Part shown: positions 26,879-35,721 of the stretch, piece by piece
Position numbering within the stretch: position 1 is the first letter of the stretch
Layout: each line of letters starts with the position of its first letter
From: Bacillota bacterium
GTDB taxonomy: Bacteria > Bacillota > Clostridia > Acetivibrionales > DSM-1351
Assembly (NCBI GenBank): GCA_023439045.1
Contig: JAEXOY010000015.1
Coordinates: 186,001 to 250,000, forward strand
Length of the DNA: 64,000 nucleotides
Direction of reading: 5' to 3'
Notes under the pieces: model-generated
Database searches by the model: none
What the model saw: only the letters and a program-made list of their open reading frames with translations
Told to the model about the DNA's origin: nothing
Program-made: the position numbers and the translations under genes

Positions 26879-27754
26879 ATGAGATTTTTAATAGTTACAG
26901 GAATGTCTGGAGCAGGAAAAAGCCAGGTCATAAGATACCTAGAAGATATAGGATTTTTTTGCGTGGACAATCTTCCGCCAGCACTTATACCAAAATTTGC
27001 GGAGCTAAGCTTGCAAAGTGAAGGCAAAATGGAGAAGATTGCACTGGTCATAGACATTAGGGGTGGAGTACAGCTAAAAGAGTTACTACCAGCATTGTCA
27101 CAAATAAAAGAATCTGGCTTCTCCTATGAAATACTGTTCTTAGAAGCCGATGATGATGTTTTGGTGAAGAGATACAAGGAGAGCAGAAGACAGCACCCAT
27201 TGGCTACAGAAGGTAGACTCCTAAAGGGGATAAGGGATGAAAGGAAGGTTTTAGAAAGTATCAAAGAAAAGTCAAATTATATTATTGATACTTCAAATCT
27301 TGCCACGAGGCAACTAAAGCAGGAAATAAATAATATCTTCATTGAAGGAAAAGCCTTTAAGGGTATTATTATCAATGTTGTTTCGTTTGGATTTAAATAT
27401 GGTATACCTACAGACTGTGATCTTGTATTTGATGTAAGGTTTATTCCAAACCCTTATTATATTGCGCCTATGAAATACAAAACGGGAAAAGATAAGCTGG
27501 TAGAGGATTTTGTTTTGCAAGCAGAAGAAACAAGAATATTTCTATCAAAGCTAGAAGATATGTTGGATTTTCTTATTCCAAACTATATAAAAGAGGGAAA
27601 ATCCCAGATAGATGTGGGTATTGGGTGCACAGGAGGAAGACACCGGTCTGTGGCCATTGCAGAAGAGGTTTTCAAGCGATTGGTAGCCAAAGAACACAGG
27701 GTTATACTTGAGCATAGGGATATTGAAAAGGATAGCAGGGGTGTTGGTAAATGA
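26879..27754 (+). CDS. rapZ: RapZ/YvcJ nucleotide-binding protein
   Basis: A 291-residue P-loop protein beginning MRFLIVTGMSGAGKS (Walker A at residues 8-15) at ATG 26879 behind GGAAGGGA; a TTG at 26864 in frame is less likely because the ribosome site would be inside. The family-typical CVDNLPPAL (about 28-36) and C-terminal GCTGGRHRSV are present. RapZ controls GlmS through small RNAs in enterobacteria; in Firmicutes (YvcJ) it binds nucleotides and is linked to cell-wall precursor control. It overlaps yvcK by ATGA (27751-27754), the conserved rapZ-yvcK-whiA order. Confidence 0.92.
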   Translation: MRFLIVTGMSGAGKSQVIRYLEDIGFFCVDNLPPALIPKFAELSLQSEGKMEKIALVIDIRGGVQLKELLPALSQIKESGFSYEILFLEADDDVLVKRYKESRRQHPLATEGRLLKGIRDERKVLESIKEKSNYIIDTSNLATRQLKQEINNIFIEGKAFKGIIINVVSFGFKYGIPTDCDLVFDVRFIPNPYYIAPMKYKTGKDKLVEDFVLQAEETRIFLSKLEDMLDFLIPNYIKEGKSQIDVGIGCTGGRHRSVAIAEEVFKRLVAKEHRVILEHRDIEKDSRGVGK

Positions 27755-29079
27755 TGACCTTGGAATGGCTTAAGCCCGGAGTCAAATTAAAGAGATGGAT
27801 TGTTCTGCTTGCTGCCAGCCTCTTTATATTTTGCATGGGTATATGTGCCAGTTTAACATGGTTTAGAGATGACTACAAATGGGTTGCAGTTTTAATCATA
27901 TGCCTAATTGTAAGCGTTCCAATGGGATATTATGCTATGAAAAGAATTGTTTGGTCCTTTGTTGATGCGGTTTCTATGAATTGTGCTAGTCTATCTTTTG
28001 ATACCGACAAATTGTCTAGCATGCTCTATGAAAGAAGACTTCAGATAAATGGCCCTAAAATAGTTGCAGTTGGTGGGGGAACAGGGCTTTCCACTATGCT
28101 CAGAGGCTTAAAAAAGTATTCCTCAAATCTTACAGCACTAGTTACTGTTGCTGATGATGGGGGAGGGTCTGGAGTGTTGAGAGAGGACCTTGGGATACTT
28201 CCACCTGGTGATATTAGAAACTGTATACTAGCTTTGGCTGATACAGAGCCTATTATGCAGAATTTGCTAAACTATAGATTTCATGATGGAATGCTCAAGG
28301 GTCAAAGCTTTGGGAATCTTTTTTTAGCTGCTATGGACGGGATATCGGATAGTTTTGAGGTTGCTGTACAAAAGATGAGTGATGTTCTTGCGGTGACAGG
28401 AAGGGTACTTCCTATAACTCTTGAGGACGTCAGACTATGTGCGCAAACAAAGGACGGAAAGACTATTTTTGGTGAATACAATATTGGCCATAGAGATAAC
28501 TATGAGTCCCCAATAGAAAGAGTCTTTTTTAATCAACAAAGTGTGAAGCCATTGGACGAAGCAATTGCTGCTATAAATGAGGCGGATATTATTGTACTCG
28601 GGCCAGGAAGTCTCTACACAAGTATTATTCCAAATCTATTAGTAGATGGAGTATGTGATGCATTACGTAACACATCGGCTATTATTGTCTATGTTTGTAA
28701 TGTAATGACCCAACCGTGTGAGACAGAGCATTATAAGCTTAGCGACCATATTAGGGCGATAGAAAAACATGCTGGTACCGGTATTATTGATTATTGTATT
28801 GTTAATACTGCCAATATTCCTGATGAGCTCTCCCAACGCTACAATGACGATGGAGCAGAGATGGTAGAGGTTGATGAAAAAGAAGTTGAAGGCATGGGTA
28901 TAAAACTTGTTACGGGTGACCTTAAAGCCATAAACGATAATTATGTCAGACATGATTCTGCTAAGCTGGCTCGAAGAATAATTGAGATGGTATCTGAGCT
29001 TGTGCTATCAAAGGATAAAAAGCGGGCACTGGATTATTATTACGCTTTAGATAGACTTAACACAGTGGACAAACACTGA
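27751..29079 (+). CDS. yvcK: YvcK/GlmR gluconeogenesis and cell-wall factor
   Basis: A 442-residue member of the CofD/YvcK family. The glycine-rich UDP-sugar/nucleotide site GGGTGLSTMLRGLK is at about 109-122, followed by VADDGGGSGVLRED and PPGDIRNCILALAD. Unlike B. subtilis YvcK (317 residues, soluble), it has an N-terminal extension with two membrane helices (about 18-38 and 48-66), a form known in Clostridia. YvcK binds UDP-GlcNAc and supports GlmS-dependent cell-wall synthesis during gluconeogenic growth. The start overlaps the rapZ stop. Confidence 0.9.
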   Translation: MMTLEWLKPGVKLKRWIVLLAASLFIFCMGICASLTWFRDDYKWVAVLIICLIVSVPMGYYAMKRIVWSFVDAVSMNCASLSFDTDKLSSMLYERRLQINGPKIVAVGGGTGLSTMLRGLKKYSSNLTALVTVADDGGGSGVLREDLGILPPGDIRNCILALADTEPIMQNLLNYRFHDGMLKGQSFGNLFLAAMDGISDSFEVAVQKMSDVLAVTGRVLPITLEDVRLCAQTKDGKTIFGEYNIGHRDNYESPIERVFFNQQSVKPLDEAIAAINEADIIVLGPGSLYTSIIPNLLVDGVCDALRNTSAIIVYVCNVMTQPCETEHYKLSDHIRAIEKHAGTGIIDYCIVNTANIPDELSQRYNDDGAEMVEVDEKEVEGMGIKLVTGDLKAINDNYVRHDSAKLARRIIEMVSELVLSKDKKRALDYYYALDRLNTVDKH

Positions 29080-29224
29080 TGACGAGACAAGCTCGGAAGA
29101 TAGGTCAAATACTATAGTTATCACAAACGCGATAGACGAGACAAAGGTTGAACTGGTTAATACAATCAATGCAAATATAGACTTTTTAAAATAGACACTT
29201 TCATTGGTATTGGTGGGGTACAAT

Positions 29225-31225
29225 ATGGAGTTTGGAAAAAACAATTGGAGACAATATGAAAACGGATGTGAAAAGGAGTGGCTGCTTACAAACGGGCTAG
29301 GTGGATATGCTTCCCTTACAGCTATATGTTCAAACAATAGACGATATCATGCTTTGTTGGTTGCAGCACTAAAACCTCCAGTGGATAGAATAGTATTGCT
29401 CTCAAATGTACTTGAGGATATATGCTTTGAAGATGGAACAACAAAGTCTTTAAGCTCATTTAAGATAAATGACGGGTATGTTAACAAGGGTTTTGAAAAC
29501 CAGCAGAGAATGACATACGAACTGCTTCCCGAGTTCGTATATAGTGTACGCGATATATTTATAAAAAAGAAAATATCAATGGTGTATGGCAAAAATACCA
29601 CTGTTATTTCATATAAAGTTCGTAATACAAGTCAAAAAACTACCCTAAAGCTTACTCCATTGACAAATTTCAGAGATCACCATCATTTGAGCAACAGAGA
29701 TAGTCTTGTTCTCAATAAAAAAATTGGATATTGTGTAAGCAAGGACAATTTTAAAAGCGGTGTTAATACCTATGAAGTTGTTATTACTAACAAAACGTCT
29801 CCAACAAAGTTAAGGTTATATTGTAGTGAAGGGCGTTTTAGTGAACTCAATGATTGCTACTTCGATAGAATGACGTATGATATAGAGTACGAAAGAGGCC
29901 AGGACTTTGTTGAAGACCACTTCATTCCAGGTTTTTTTGAAATTGAATTAAGGCCACATGAAACAAAAAATATTACCTTTGTAGCATCTATTGAGGACGA
30001 ATATCCGTCTTGTGCTGCACCAGTAATACAAAATGAAGAGGCAAGGCTTAATGAACTTATTAAAAAGGCAAATGCTAAGCATCCTCTATGTAAAGAGCTT
30101 GTACTTTCGGCAGATAACTTCATTGTAAATAGGAAGTCTACTCAGTCAAAGACAATAATAGCAGGCTATCCATGGTTCACTGACTGGGGCAGGGACACAA
30201 TGATCGCATTTTCTGGCTTAACTTTGGCAACAGGAAGATTTGAGGACGCAAAAGATATACTTTATACATTCTCAAAATATGTTAATTATGGATTAATCCC
30301 CAATGTTTTTCCGGACGATGGTGAAAAACCAGCATATAACAGTGTGGATGCGGCACTTTGGTACTTTGAGGCAGTGAACAGTTATCTTGACTATACAAAG
30401 GATAGCGAATTCATCAAAGAATTTATTTACCCGTGCCTTGAAAAAATCTGCAATGCTTTTATACAAGGTACCATCTATGATATTAGAATGACAGAGGATT
30501 CTCTAGTCACTGCGGGCAACAAGAATACACAACTAACCTGGATGGACGTTAAGGTGGGAGATTGGGTTGTCACACCTAGACATGGAAAAGCAGTTGAAAT
30601 AAATGCATTGTGGTACAATGCTCTCATGGTAATGAGCAGATTGTGCAACTTATATGGTATAGACGATAGATATGAGGCCTTAGCTGTTAAAGCAAAACAA
30701 TCATTTATAGCAGTATTCTGGAATAAAGAAAAGAATTGCCTATATGATGTAGTAAATTATGAGGGCTGTGATTCAAGCATACGCCCAAATCAGATACTGG
30801 CCTGTGCGCTTTCATATAATGTTATTGACAGAGAAAGAGCCAAATTGGTGGTAGAAAAAGTATGGCAATGTCTGTATACTGCATACGGACTGAGAACGCT
30901 ACCAATTGATGATGCAAATTATAGAGGAGTATACAAGGGTGATATGTTATCCAGGGACGGGGCATACCACCAGGGAACGGTTTGGAGCTGGGTATTAGGG
31001 CGCTTTATAAAGGCCTTTGTTTGGGCAAATGGTGAAGCTCAACAAGCAAGACAACTGGCAAAGGATTTTATATTACCGTTTCAAGATCATATAAAGGATG
31101 CTGGACTAAAAACCGTATCTGAAATATTCGATGGCAATGAGCCACATTTTCCAAGGGGGTGTTTCGCACAAGCATGGAGTGTTTCAGAAATATTAAGAGC
31201 TGCTAAAGAGGATGCAGCACTGTAA
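29225..31225 (+). CDS. Amylo-alpha-1,6-glucosidase (glycogen debranching enzyme, GH133-like)
   Basis: A 666-residue cytosolic enzyme starting at ATG 29225, with GGTGGGGT seven bases upstream; an upstream in-frame TTG at 29204 has no site. The N-terminal domain begins EWLLTNGLGGYASLT and includes SNNRRYHALLVA, typical of the GDE_N domain. The C-terminal (alpha/alpha)6 catalytic domain has GYPWFTDWGRDTMIAFSG (about 313-330; catalytic Asp in WGRD), TWMDVKVGDWVVTPRHGK and EINALWYN. It hydrolyses alpha-1,6 branches in glycogen. Its position between yvcK and whiA is not part of the core conserved block. Confidence 0.88.
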   Translation: MEFGKNNWRQYENGCEKEWLLTNGLGGYASLTAICSNNRRYHALLVAALKPPVDRIVLLSNVLEDICFEDGTTKSLSSFKINDGYVNKGFENQQRMTYELLPEFVYSVRDIFIKKKISMVYGKNTTVISYKVRNTSQKTTLKLTPLTNFRDHHHLSNRDSLVLNKKIGYCVSKDNFKSGVNTYEVVITNKTSPTKLRLYCSEGRFSELNDCYFDRMTYDIEYERGQDFVEDHFIPGFFEIELRPHETKNITFVASIEDEYPSCAAPVIQNEEARLNELIKKANAKHPLCKELVLSADNFIVNRKSTQSKTIIAGYPWFTDWGRDTMIAFSGLTLATGRFEDAKDILYTFSKYVNYGLIPNVFPDDGEKPAYNSVDAALWYFEAVNSYLDYTKDSEFIKEFIYPCLEKICNAFIQGTIYDIRMTEDSLVTAGNKNTQLTWMDVKVGDWVVTPRHGKAVEINALWYNALMVMSRLCNLYGIDDRYEALAVKAKQSFIAVFWNKEKNCLYDVVNYEGCDSSIRPNQILACALSYNVIDRERAKLVVEKVWQCLYTAYGLRTLPIDDANYRGVYKGDMLSRDGAYHQGTVWSWVLGRFIKAFVWANGEAQQARQLAKDFILPFQDHIKDAGLKTVSEIFDGNEPHFPRGCFAQAWSVSEILRAAKEDAAL

Positions 31226-31242
31226 TTGTGGGGTGAACAAGC

Positions 31243-32202
31243 TTGTCTTTTTCTACAATAGTAAAGGATGAACTATGCAGGATTGAGCTAAAAGAGGCTT
31301 GCTGTATGCGTTCTGAAATATTGGGAGTTATATTGACAGAAAATCTTTTTATAATAGATAAAAATTCTAAACCCGTTAAGATGGTAACTGAGAATGCCGC
31401 TTTTGCAAGACGAGTGTTTTCAACAATTCGGAGGGTTTATTCTCTGTGCCCTGGAGTTACCTTTAGAAGGAGCAGAAAACTCAAGAAGCATATTTCGTAC
31501 ACGTTAAGCCTAGCGGGCATACAAGGAGCACAAAAAATCCTGTATGATCTTGGCATCAGTGGTTTTTCGGAAGAAGGGTTTGTGCCGGAGGAAACAATTC
31601 TAAAGAATATATGCTGCAGAAAGAGTTTCTTACGAGCTGCCTTTTTGGCAGGCGGGTCAATTAGTGATCCCGAAAAGACTTATCACCTCGAGATAACATC
31701 ACACAACTTCGTATGTACCGAGATAGTTATAAAGCTGTTAACAGACTATGGAATAACTGCGAAGAGAATTAAAAGAAAAGGCAGCTATGTTGTGTATATT
31801 AAAGAAGGAGAAAATATTGTAGACTTTTTAAACATTATTGGGGCCCATACTGCATTGATGGAACTTGAAAATGTTAGAATCCTCAAAGAAATGCGTAACA
31901 GTGTTAACCGAATTGTCAATTGTGAAACCGCAAATCTTGAGAAAACAGTTAATGCTTCTATGAGACAAATAGAGAACATAAGGCTTATACAAAAAACTAT
32001 GGGGTTTGATACCTTGCCGGAGAATTTGGCAGAGATAGCAGCGGTAAGGCTTGAGTATAGTGAAGCGAGTCTAAAAGAACTTGGAGAGATGCTAAACCCT
32101 CCTCTTGGAAAGTCAGGGGTAAATCACAGGCTTAGAAAGCTTGATGAAATAGGAAATAAACTTAGAGAGCGCATCCAAAAGCAGGAAAATTTAGGGAAAT
32201 GA
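31243..32202 (+). CDS. whiA: DNA-binding protein WhiA
   Basis: A 319-residue protein from TTG 31243 (GGGGTGA upstream) starting MSFSTIVKDELCR. The N-terminal half is the homing-endonuclease-like LAGLIDADG domain (AAFLAGGSISDPEKTYHLEI around 130-149). The C-terminal half is the helix-turn-helix (MRQIENIRLI to NHRLRKLDEI). WhiA binds DNA and influences cell division and chromosome segregation in Firmicutes and sporulation in actinomycetes. Its 3' end contains the sigma-H-type promoter of the spoIIA operon. Confidence 0.92.
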   Translation: MSFSTIVKDELCRIELKEACCMRSEILGVILTENLFIIDKNSKPVKMVTENAAFARRVFSTIRRVYSLCPGVTFRRSRKLKKHISYTLSLAGIQGAQKILYDLGISGFSEEGFVPEETILKNICCRKSFLRAAFLAGGSISDPEKTYHLEITSHNFVCTEIVIKLLTDYGITAKRIKRKGSYVVYIKEGENIVDFLNIIGAHTALMELENVRILKEMRNSVNRIVNCETANLEKTVNASMRQIENIRLIQKTMGFDTLPENLAEIAAVRLEYSEASLKELGEMLNPPLGKSGVNHRLRKLDEIGNKLRERIQKQENLGK

Positions 32203-32207
32203 CGAAT
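32181..32207 (+). promoter_or_regulatory. Sigma-H-type promoter of the spoIIA operon, inside the end of whiA
   Basis: GCAGGAAAA (32181-32189), 11 bases, then GACGAAT (32201-32207) fits the sigma-H consensus RNAGGAWWW-N11/12-RNNGAAT at every defined position. TGACGAA (32200-32206) also matches the Spo0A box TGNCGAA, and ACGAATA-GAG-TATTCGT (32202-32218) is a perfect inverted repeat over the -10 region. Confidence 0.7.
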
Positions 32208-32242
32208 AGAGTATTCGTTATGCTCTAAAAGGAGGAATGCTC

Positions 32243-32584
32243 TTGGACGTTAAGCTATTTAAAAAGGGGACAACCCTTTTAATAATGATTTATGGTGATA
32301 TGGATCATCATTCTGCACAGTATCTCCGCCAAAAGGTTGATGGAGAGTTGTATAAGGCAAATGTAAAAAATATTATTTTTGATTTTGAAAACGTCAATTT
32401 TATGGACAGCTCAGGAATAGGAGTTGTTGTTGGAAGGTATAAAAACATTCAAAATCTTAATGGAAAGGCAGCAATAATTAATGCAAGTCCCAAAATACTT
32501 CAGATATTTGAGATGTCAGGAGTGCTTAGACTAATCCCCGCATACAGCAGCCTTGACAAGGCTATTGAAAGCCTATGTGGCTAA
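32243..32584 (+). CDS. spoIIAA: Anti-sigma F factor antagonist SpoIIAA
   Basis: A 113-residue STAS-domain protein. TTG 32243 is preferred to ATG 32237 because the AAAGGAGG site (32228-32235) is 7 bases from the TTG but only 1 from the ATG. FMDSSGIGVVVGRYK (about 53-67) contains the serine phosphorylated by SpoIIAB. Unphosphorylated SpoIIAA displaces sigma-F from SpoIIAB, switching on forespore transcription. First gene of the spoIIA operon, with a sigma-H promoter just upstream. Confidence 0.93.
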   Translation: MDVKLFKKGTTLLIMIYGDMDHHSAQYLRQKVDGELYKANVKNIIFDFENVNFMDSSGIGVVVGRYKNIQNLNGKAAIINASPKILQIFEMSGVLRLIPAYSSLDKAIESLCG

Positions 32585-32611
32585 ACTAACATGAGAGTGA
32601 GGAATAACGCA

Positions 32612-33037
32612 ATGCAGCTAATTAATGAAATGAAGCTGGAGTTTTTGAGCAAATCCAATAATGAGGCCTTTGCTAGAGTGGTGGCAGCAGCCTTTGCATC
32701 TCAGCTCGATCCCACAGTTGAAGAACTTGCAGATATAAAGACTGCAGTATCAGAGGCGGTTACTAATGCCATAATACATGGCTATGAAGATACTACAGGT
32801 ATAGTTTATATGAACTGTAAACTATATGATAAGGGCATTGAGATTACAATACGCGATAATGGTAAGGGGATAGAAGATATTGACCTTGCCAGACAACCTC
32901 TATATACGTCTAAGCCGGACCTGGAGCGCTCTGGAATGGGTTTTACTGTGATGGAGAGCTTTATGGATGAAATCAAGGTTGAATCTGAACCCCAAAAGGG
33001 AACAACTATAACAATGTTTCATGAAATCAAATCCTAA
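32612..33037 (+). CDS. spoIIAB: Anti-sigma F factor/serine kinase SpoIIAB
   Basis: A 141-residue GHKL-fold kinase starting at ATG 32612 (MQLINEMKLEF, GTGAGG nine bases upstream); ATG 32591 in frame would add seven residues not found in the family. The ATP-binding motifs EAVTNAIIHGY, IRDNGKGI and RSGMGFTVM are complete. It binds and inactivates sigma-F and phosphorylates SpoIIAA. Confidence 0.93.
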   Translation: MQLINEMKLEFLSKSNNEAFARVVAAAFASQLDPTVEELADIKTAVSEAVTNAIIHGYEDTTGIVYMNCKLYDKGIEITIRDNGKGIEDIDLARQPLYTSKPDLERSGMGFTVMESFMDEIKVESEPQKGTTITMFHEIKS

Positions 33038-33125
33038 CCTTTCAATGTAGCAAGAATATTAAAAGTGGCGAATGATTAAAAGTAACAGTTGTTTATACAT
33101 ATAAATGGAAAATAAAAGAAAATAT

Positions 33126-33155
33126 GTATAAAAATATAAATTACGCCCAATAATA
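33126..33155 (+). promoter_or_regulatory. Possible forespore (sigma-F/G-like) promoter before sigF
   Basis: GTATA (33126-33130) and AATAATA (33149-33155) are 18 bases apart, matching the sigma-G pattern GHATR-N18-CATWHTA except for one base. AT-rich DNA makes chance matches common. The 177-base gap between spoIIAB and sigF otherwise shows no gene. Confidence 0.25.
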
Positions 33156-33214
33156 TCTTTAGGATAAAAGGTTTTTGCTAGCCATATTACTAATGAAAGG
33201 TTTAGGAAAAAACT

Positions 33215-33952
33215 ATGTATGATATGACGGATGAAGCTGTCAAGGAGCTTATAGCGAAATCAAAAAAGGGTGATAAACAGGCTCAGGCAGTGTTGGTTGA
33301 AAATAATGTAGGCCTTGTTTGGAGTATAGTTAAACGCTTTCAAAACAGGGGATACGAGGTTGATGATCTATATCAGATTGGTTGTATCGGACTTATAAAG
33401 GCAATCAACAAGTTTGATACTTCTTTTGATGTTAAATTTTCTACATATGCAGTTCCCATGATTATTGGAGAGATAAAAAGATTTATCAGGGATGATGGAA
33501 TAATCAAGGTAAGCCGCTCTCTCAAGGAAATTTCTTCTAAGGCACGTATTACAAAAGAGATTATGAGCAAAGATTTAGGTAGAGAACCATCGATAAGCGA
33601 AATTGCTGAGCAAATCAAGGTATCTTCCGAAGAACTAGTAATGGCCCTAGAAGCAGGCTGTGCACCGGAATCGCTGTACAGTACAATCGGTGATGGTGAT
33701 AATTCTCCTATCCTGTTAATTGATAGGATAGATGCCGACAATAATTCACGTGAAGTGGATCTGATAGATAAGATCGCAATTAGGCAGATACTAAATACTC
33801 TTAATAAACGGGAAAGGCAAATAATTATACTGCGGTATTTCAAGGAAAAAACGCAAGTACAGATTGCTAAAATGCTAGGGATATCGCAAGTGCAGGTATC
33901 GAGAATTGAAAAGAAAATATTACAAGATATTAAGACTAAAGTCAGCCAGTAA
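33215..33952 (+). CDS. sigF: RNA polymerase sigma-F factor
   Basis: A 245-residue sigma-70-family factor, the first forespore-specific sigma of sporulation. Region 2 includes DDLYQIGCIGLIKAINKFD (about 50-68) and FSTYAVPMIIGEIKRF; region 3 and the region 4 helix-turn-helix (QVQIAKMLGISQVQVSRIEK) follow. Length and sequence match SpoIIAC. In contrast to B. subtilis, where the three spoIIA genes nearly touch, 177 bases separate spoIIAB from sigF. The last codons form the left arm of a terminator. Confidence 0.93.
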   Translation: MYDMTDEAVKELIAKSKKGDKQAQAVLVENNVGLVWSIVKRFQNRGYEVDDLYQIGCIGLIKAINKFDTSFDVKFSTYAVPMIIGEIKRFIRDDGIIKVSRSLKEISSKARITKEIMSKDLGREPSISEIAEQIKVSSEELVMALEAGCAPESLYSTIGDGDNSPILLIDRIDADNNSREVDLIDKIAIRQILNTLNKRERQIIILRYFKEKTQVQIAKMLGISQVQVSRIEKKILQDIKTKVSQ

Positions 33953-33975
33953 AATAAACGGCTGACTTTTTTGTA
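33939..33975 (+). terminator. Terminator overlapping the sigF stop codon
   Basis: AAGTCAGCC (33939-33947) pairs with GGCTGACTT (33960-33968), followed by TTTTTT. The stop codon at 33950-33952 lies in the loop. Confidence 0.85.
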
Positions 33976-34001
33976 TATTTTTTTCTTGAAAATCAATAAT
34001 A
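33973..34001 (+). promoter_or_regulatory. Possible sigma-G-like promoter of the spoVA genes
   Basis: GTATA (33973-33977) and AATAATA (33995-34001), 17 bases apart, resemble the pair before sigF. spoVA is known to be sigma-G dependent in Bacillus, but this match is weak. Confidence 0.25.
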
Positions 34002-34043
34002 ATAATCAGCTTGATGAATTTCAATGTGAAAGGAAAGTAATAC

Positions 34044-34490
34044 ATGAAAAAGACTTTTACGAAACAGGAATATGCAAGTTATGTAAAAAGCGTTTCTCCT
34101 AATTCAAAACTTGGAATTAATGTCTTAAAGGCCTTTGTTGTAGGTGGATTAATCTGTATAATAGGACAATTCGTGATTAATTACTTCAAGGCAAAGGGGC
34201 TTGATAAGGAAACTGTTTCAAGTATTACAAGTATTATAATGATATTTCTTGGAGCATTTCTAACTGGGCTTAATGTATATGACGAGATTGGAAGATTTGC
34301 AGGAGCTGGTTCCATTGTACCTATTTCAGGGTTTGCAAATTCTGTGGCTTCACCTGCAATGGAATTCAAGTCAGAAGGTCTTATATTGGGTATGGGCGCT
34401 AAGATGTTTGTAGTAGCGGGACCTGTTATTGTTTATGGGATATGCTCATCGATAATTGTAGGAATAATATATTATTTGCTATCACTATAA
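34044..34490 (+). CDS. spoVAC: Stage V sporulation protein AC
   Basis: A 148-residue membrane protein with about four helices, containing GSIVPISGFANSVASPAMEFKSEG, split here as the loop typical of SpoVAC (residues about 92-115). SpoVAC forms a mechanosensitive channel in the inner spore membrane for uptake and release of dipicolinic acid. AAAGGAAAG precedes the ATG. It starts 91 bp after sigF and 22 bp before spoVAD. Confidence 0.92.
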   Translation: MKKTFTKQEYASYVKSVSPNSKLGINVLKAFVVGGLICIIGQFVINYFKAKGLDKETVSSITSIIMIFLGAFLTGLNVYDEIGRFAGAGSIVPISGFANSVASPAMEFKSEGLILGMGAKMFVVAGPVIVYGICSSIIVGIIYYLLSL

Positions 34491-34512
34491 TACCATTTGG
34501 AGGAACATTAAC

Positions 34513-35532
34513 ATGGCTCAAAAACACATAGGAAGTCAGACAATAAAATTTTCAAATCCTCCTTCTATTATAGCGGGGGCAGCAATTGTTGGGCCCAAAG
34601 AAGGACAAGGACCACTTGGAAAGAGTTTCGACATTGTTATTGAAGATGAGGCTTGGGGAGAAAAAACCTGGGAAAAGGCAGAAACCAAGCTTGTAAAAGA
34701 AGCATTTGGAAAAGCTGTTCAAAAAGCGCAGTTGACGAACGATAAAATACAATATGTTTTTGGAGGAGATTTGCTAAATCAATGTATTGCTGCTACTTAT
34801 GGTCTTAGAGAAACAAATGTACCTTTCTTTGGATTGTTTGGTGCTTGTTCAACAATGGCAGAATCCATGAGTTTAGGTGGAATACTAATTGATGGAGGTT
34901 TTGCAGACAATGTTGTCTGTATGACGTCCAGCCATTTTTGTTCAGCAGAGAAGCAGTTCAGGTTTCCTCTGGAGCTGGGTACTCAAAGAGCTCCTACAGC
35001 TCAGTGGACTGTAACGGGATCAGGTGCAGTAGTGCTTGCAGCGCAAGGCACTGGCCCATATATCACACATGTAACTACTGGCAAAATCGTCGATTTGGGA
35101 ATCTGTGATGCAAATAATATGGGCGCTGCAATGGCACCTGCGGCAGCCGAAACCATTTTTGCTCATTTTGCTGATACGGGGCTGCCGCAAGATTATTATG
35201 ATCTTATTGTGACTGGGGATTTAGGATTATATGGGAAACAGATATGCCAAGAAATGTTGAAAATGAATGATTTAGATATTGCAAGCTGCTATAACGATTG
35301 TGGTGTAATGATGTTTGATACAAAGAAGCAGGATAAGCATGCAGGCGGTAGTGGCTGCGGTTGCTCGGCAACGGTATTTGCGGGCTATATATATAATGAG
35401 TTTGTAAAAGGAAACTTGAATAGAGTACTCTTTGTTGCAACAGGTGCGCTAATGAGTCCTGTCAGTACTCAGCAAAGTGAGTCCATACCCAGTATAGCTC
35501 ATGCTGTAGCAATCCACAAAACTTTAAACTAG
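34513..35532 (+). CDS. spoVAD: Stage V sporulation protein AD
   Basis: A 339-residue thiolase-fold protein without the enzymatic role of its relatives, starting MAQKHIGSQTIKF. FGLFGACSTMAESMSLGG (about 108-125) aligns with the thiolase nucleophile region. SpoVAD binds dipicolinic acid during its loading into the spore. GGAGG precedes the ATG. Confidence 0.93.
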   Translation: MAQKHIGSQTIKFSNPPSIIAGAAIVGPKEGQGPLGKSFDIVIEDEAWGEKTWEKAETKLVKEAFGKAVQKAQLTNDKIQYVFGGDLLNQCIAATYGLRETNVPFFGLFGACSTMAESMSLGGILIDGGFADNVVCMTSSHFCSAEKQFRFPLELGTQRAPTAQWTVTGSGAVVLAAQGTGPYITHVTTGKIVDLGICDANNMGAAMAPAAAETIFAHFADTGLPQDYYDLIVTGDLGLYGKQICQEMLKMNDLDIASCYNDCGVMMFDTKKQDKHAGGSGCGCSATVFAGYIYNEFVKGNLNRVLFVATGALMSPVSTQQSESIPSIAHAVAIHKTLN

Positions 35533-35575
35533 AAGCTGAGAAGCTTTTTATATGTTAAGCTGAGAAGCTTTTTAT
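35533..35575. repeat. Direct repeat AAGCTGAGAAGCTTTTTAT x2
   Basis: The 19-base unit occurs at 35533-35551 and 35557-35575 (24-base period), immediately after the spoVAD stop. Further degenerate copies of ATCC-AAGCTGAG-like words continue to about 35705. Confidence 0.85.
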
Positions 35576-35721
35576 AACTCAAGAGGGTGAACTAGATATA
35601 GTCGAGGGATGTTAAATATCTTAAGATAAGGGACTATTACATCCTAAGCTGAGATATTAAGCTAAGTAATGCTTATATCCAAAACTGAGTAACGTTAATA
35701 TCCTAGGAGGAAGGCTGAAAT

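Noticed and set aside
29043..29190. An open stretch after yvcK in another frame (reads like a 40-residue acidic/Thr-rich tail) that might be a frameshifted YvcK extension
   Set aside because: It has no start codon, no recognisable homology, and YvcK already has a normal C-terminus.
33373..33996. A 207-codon minus-strand frame opposite sigF
   Set aside because: Antisense shadow of the sigF coding sequence without family features.
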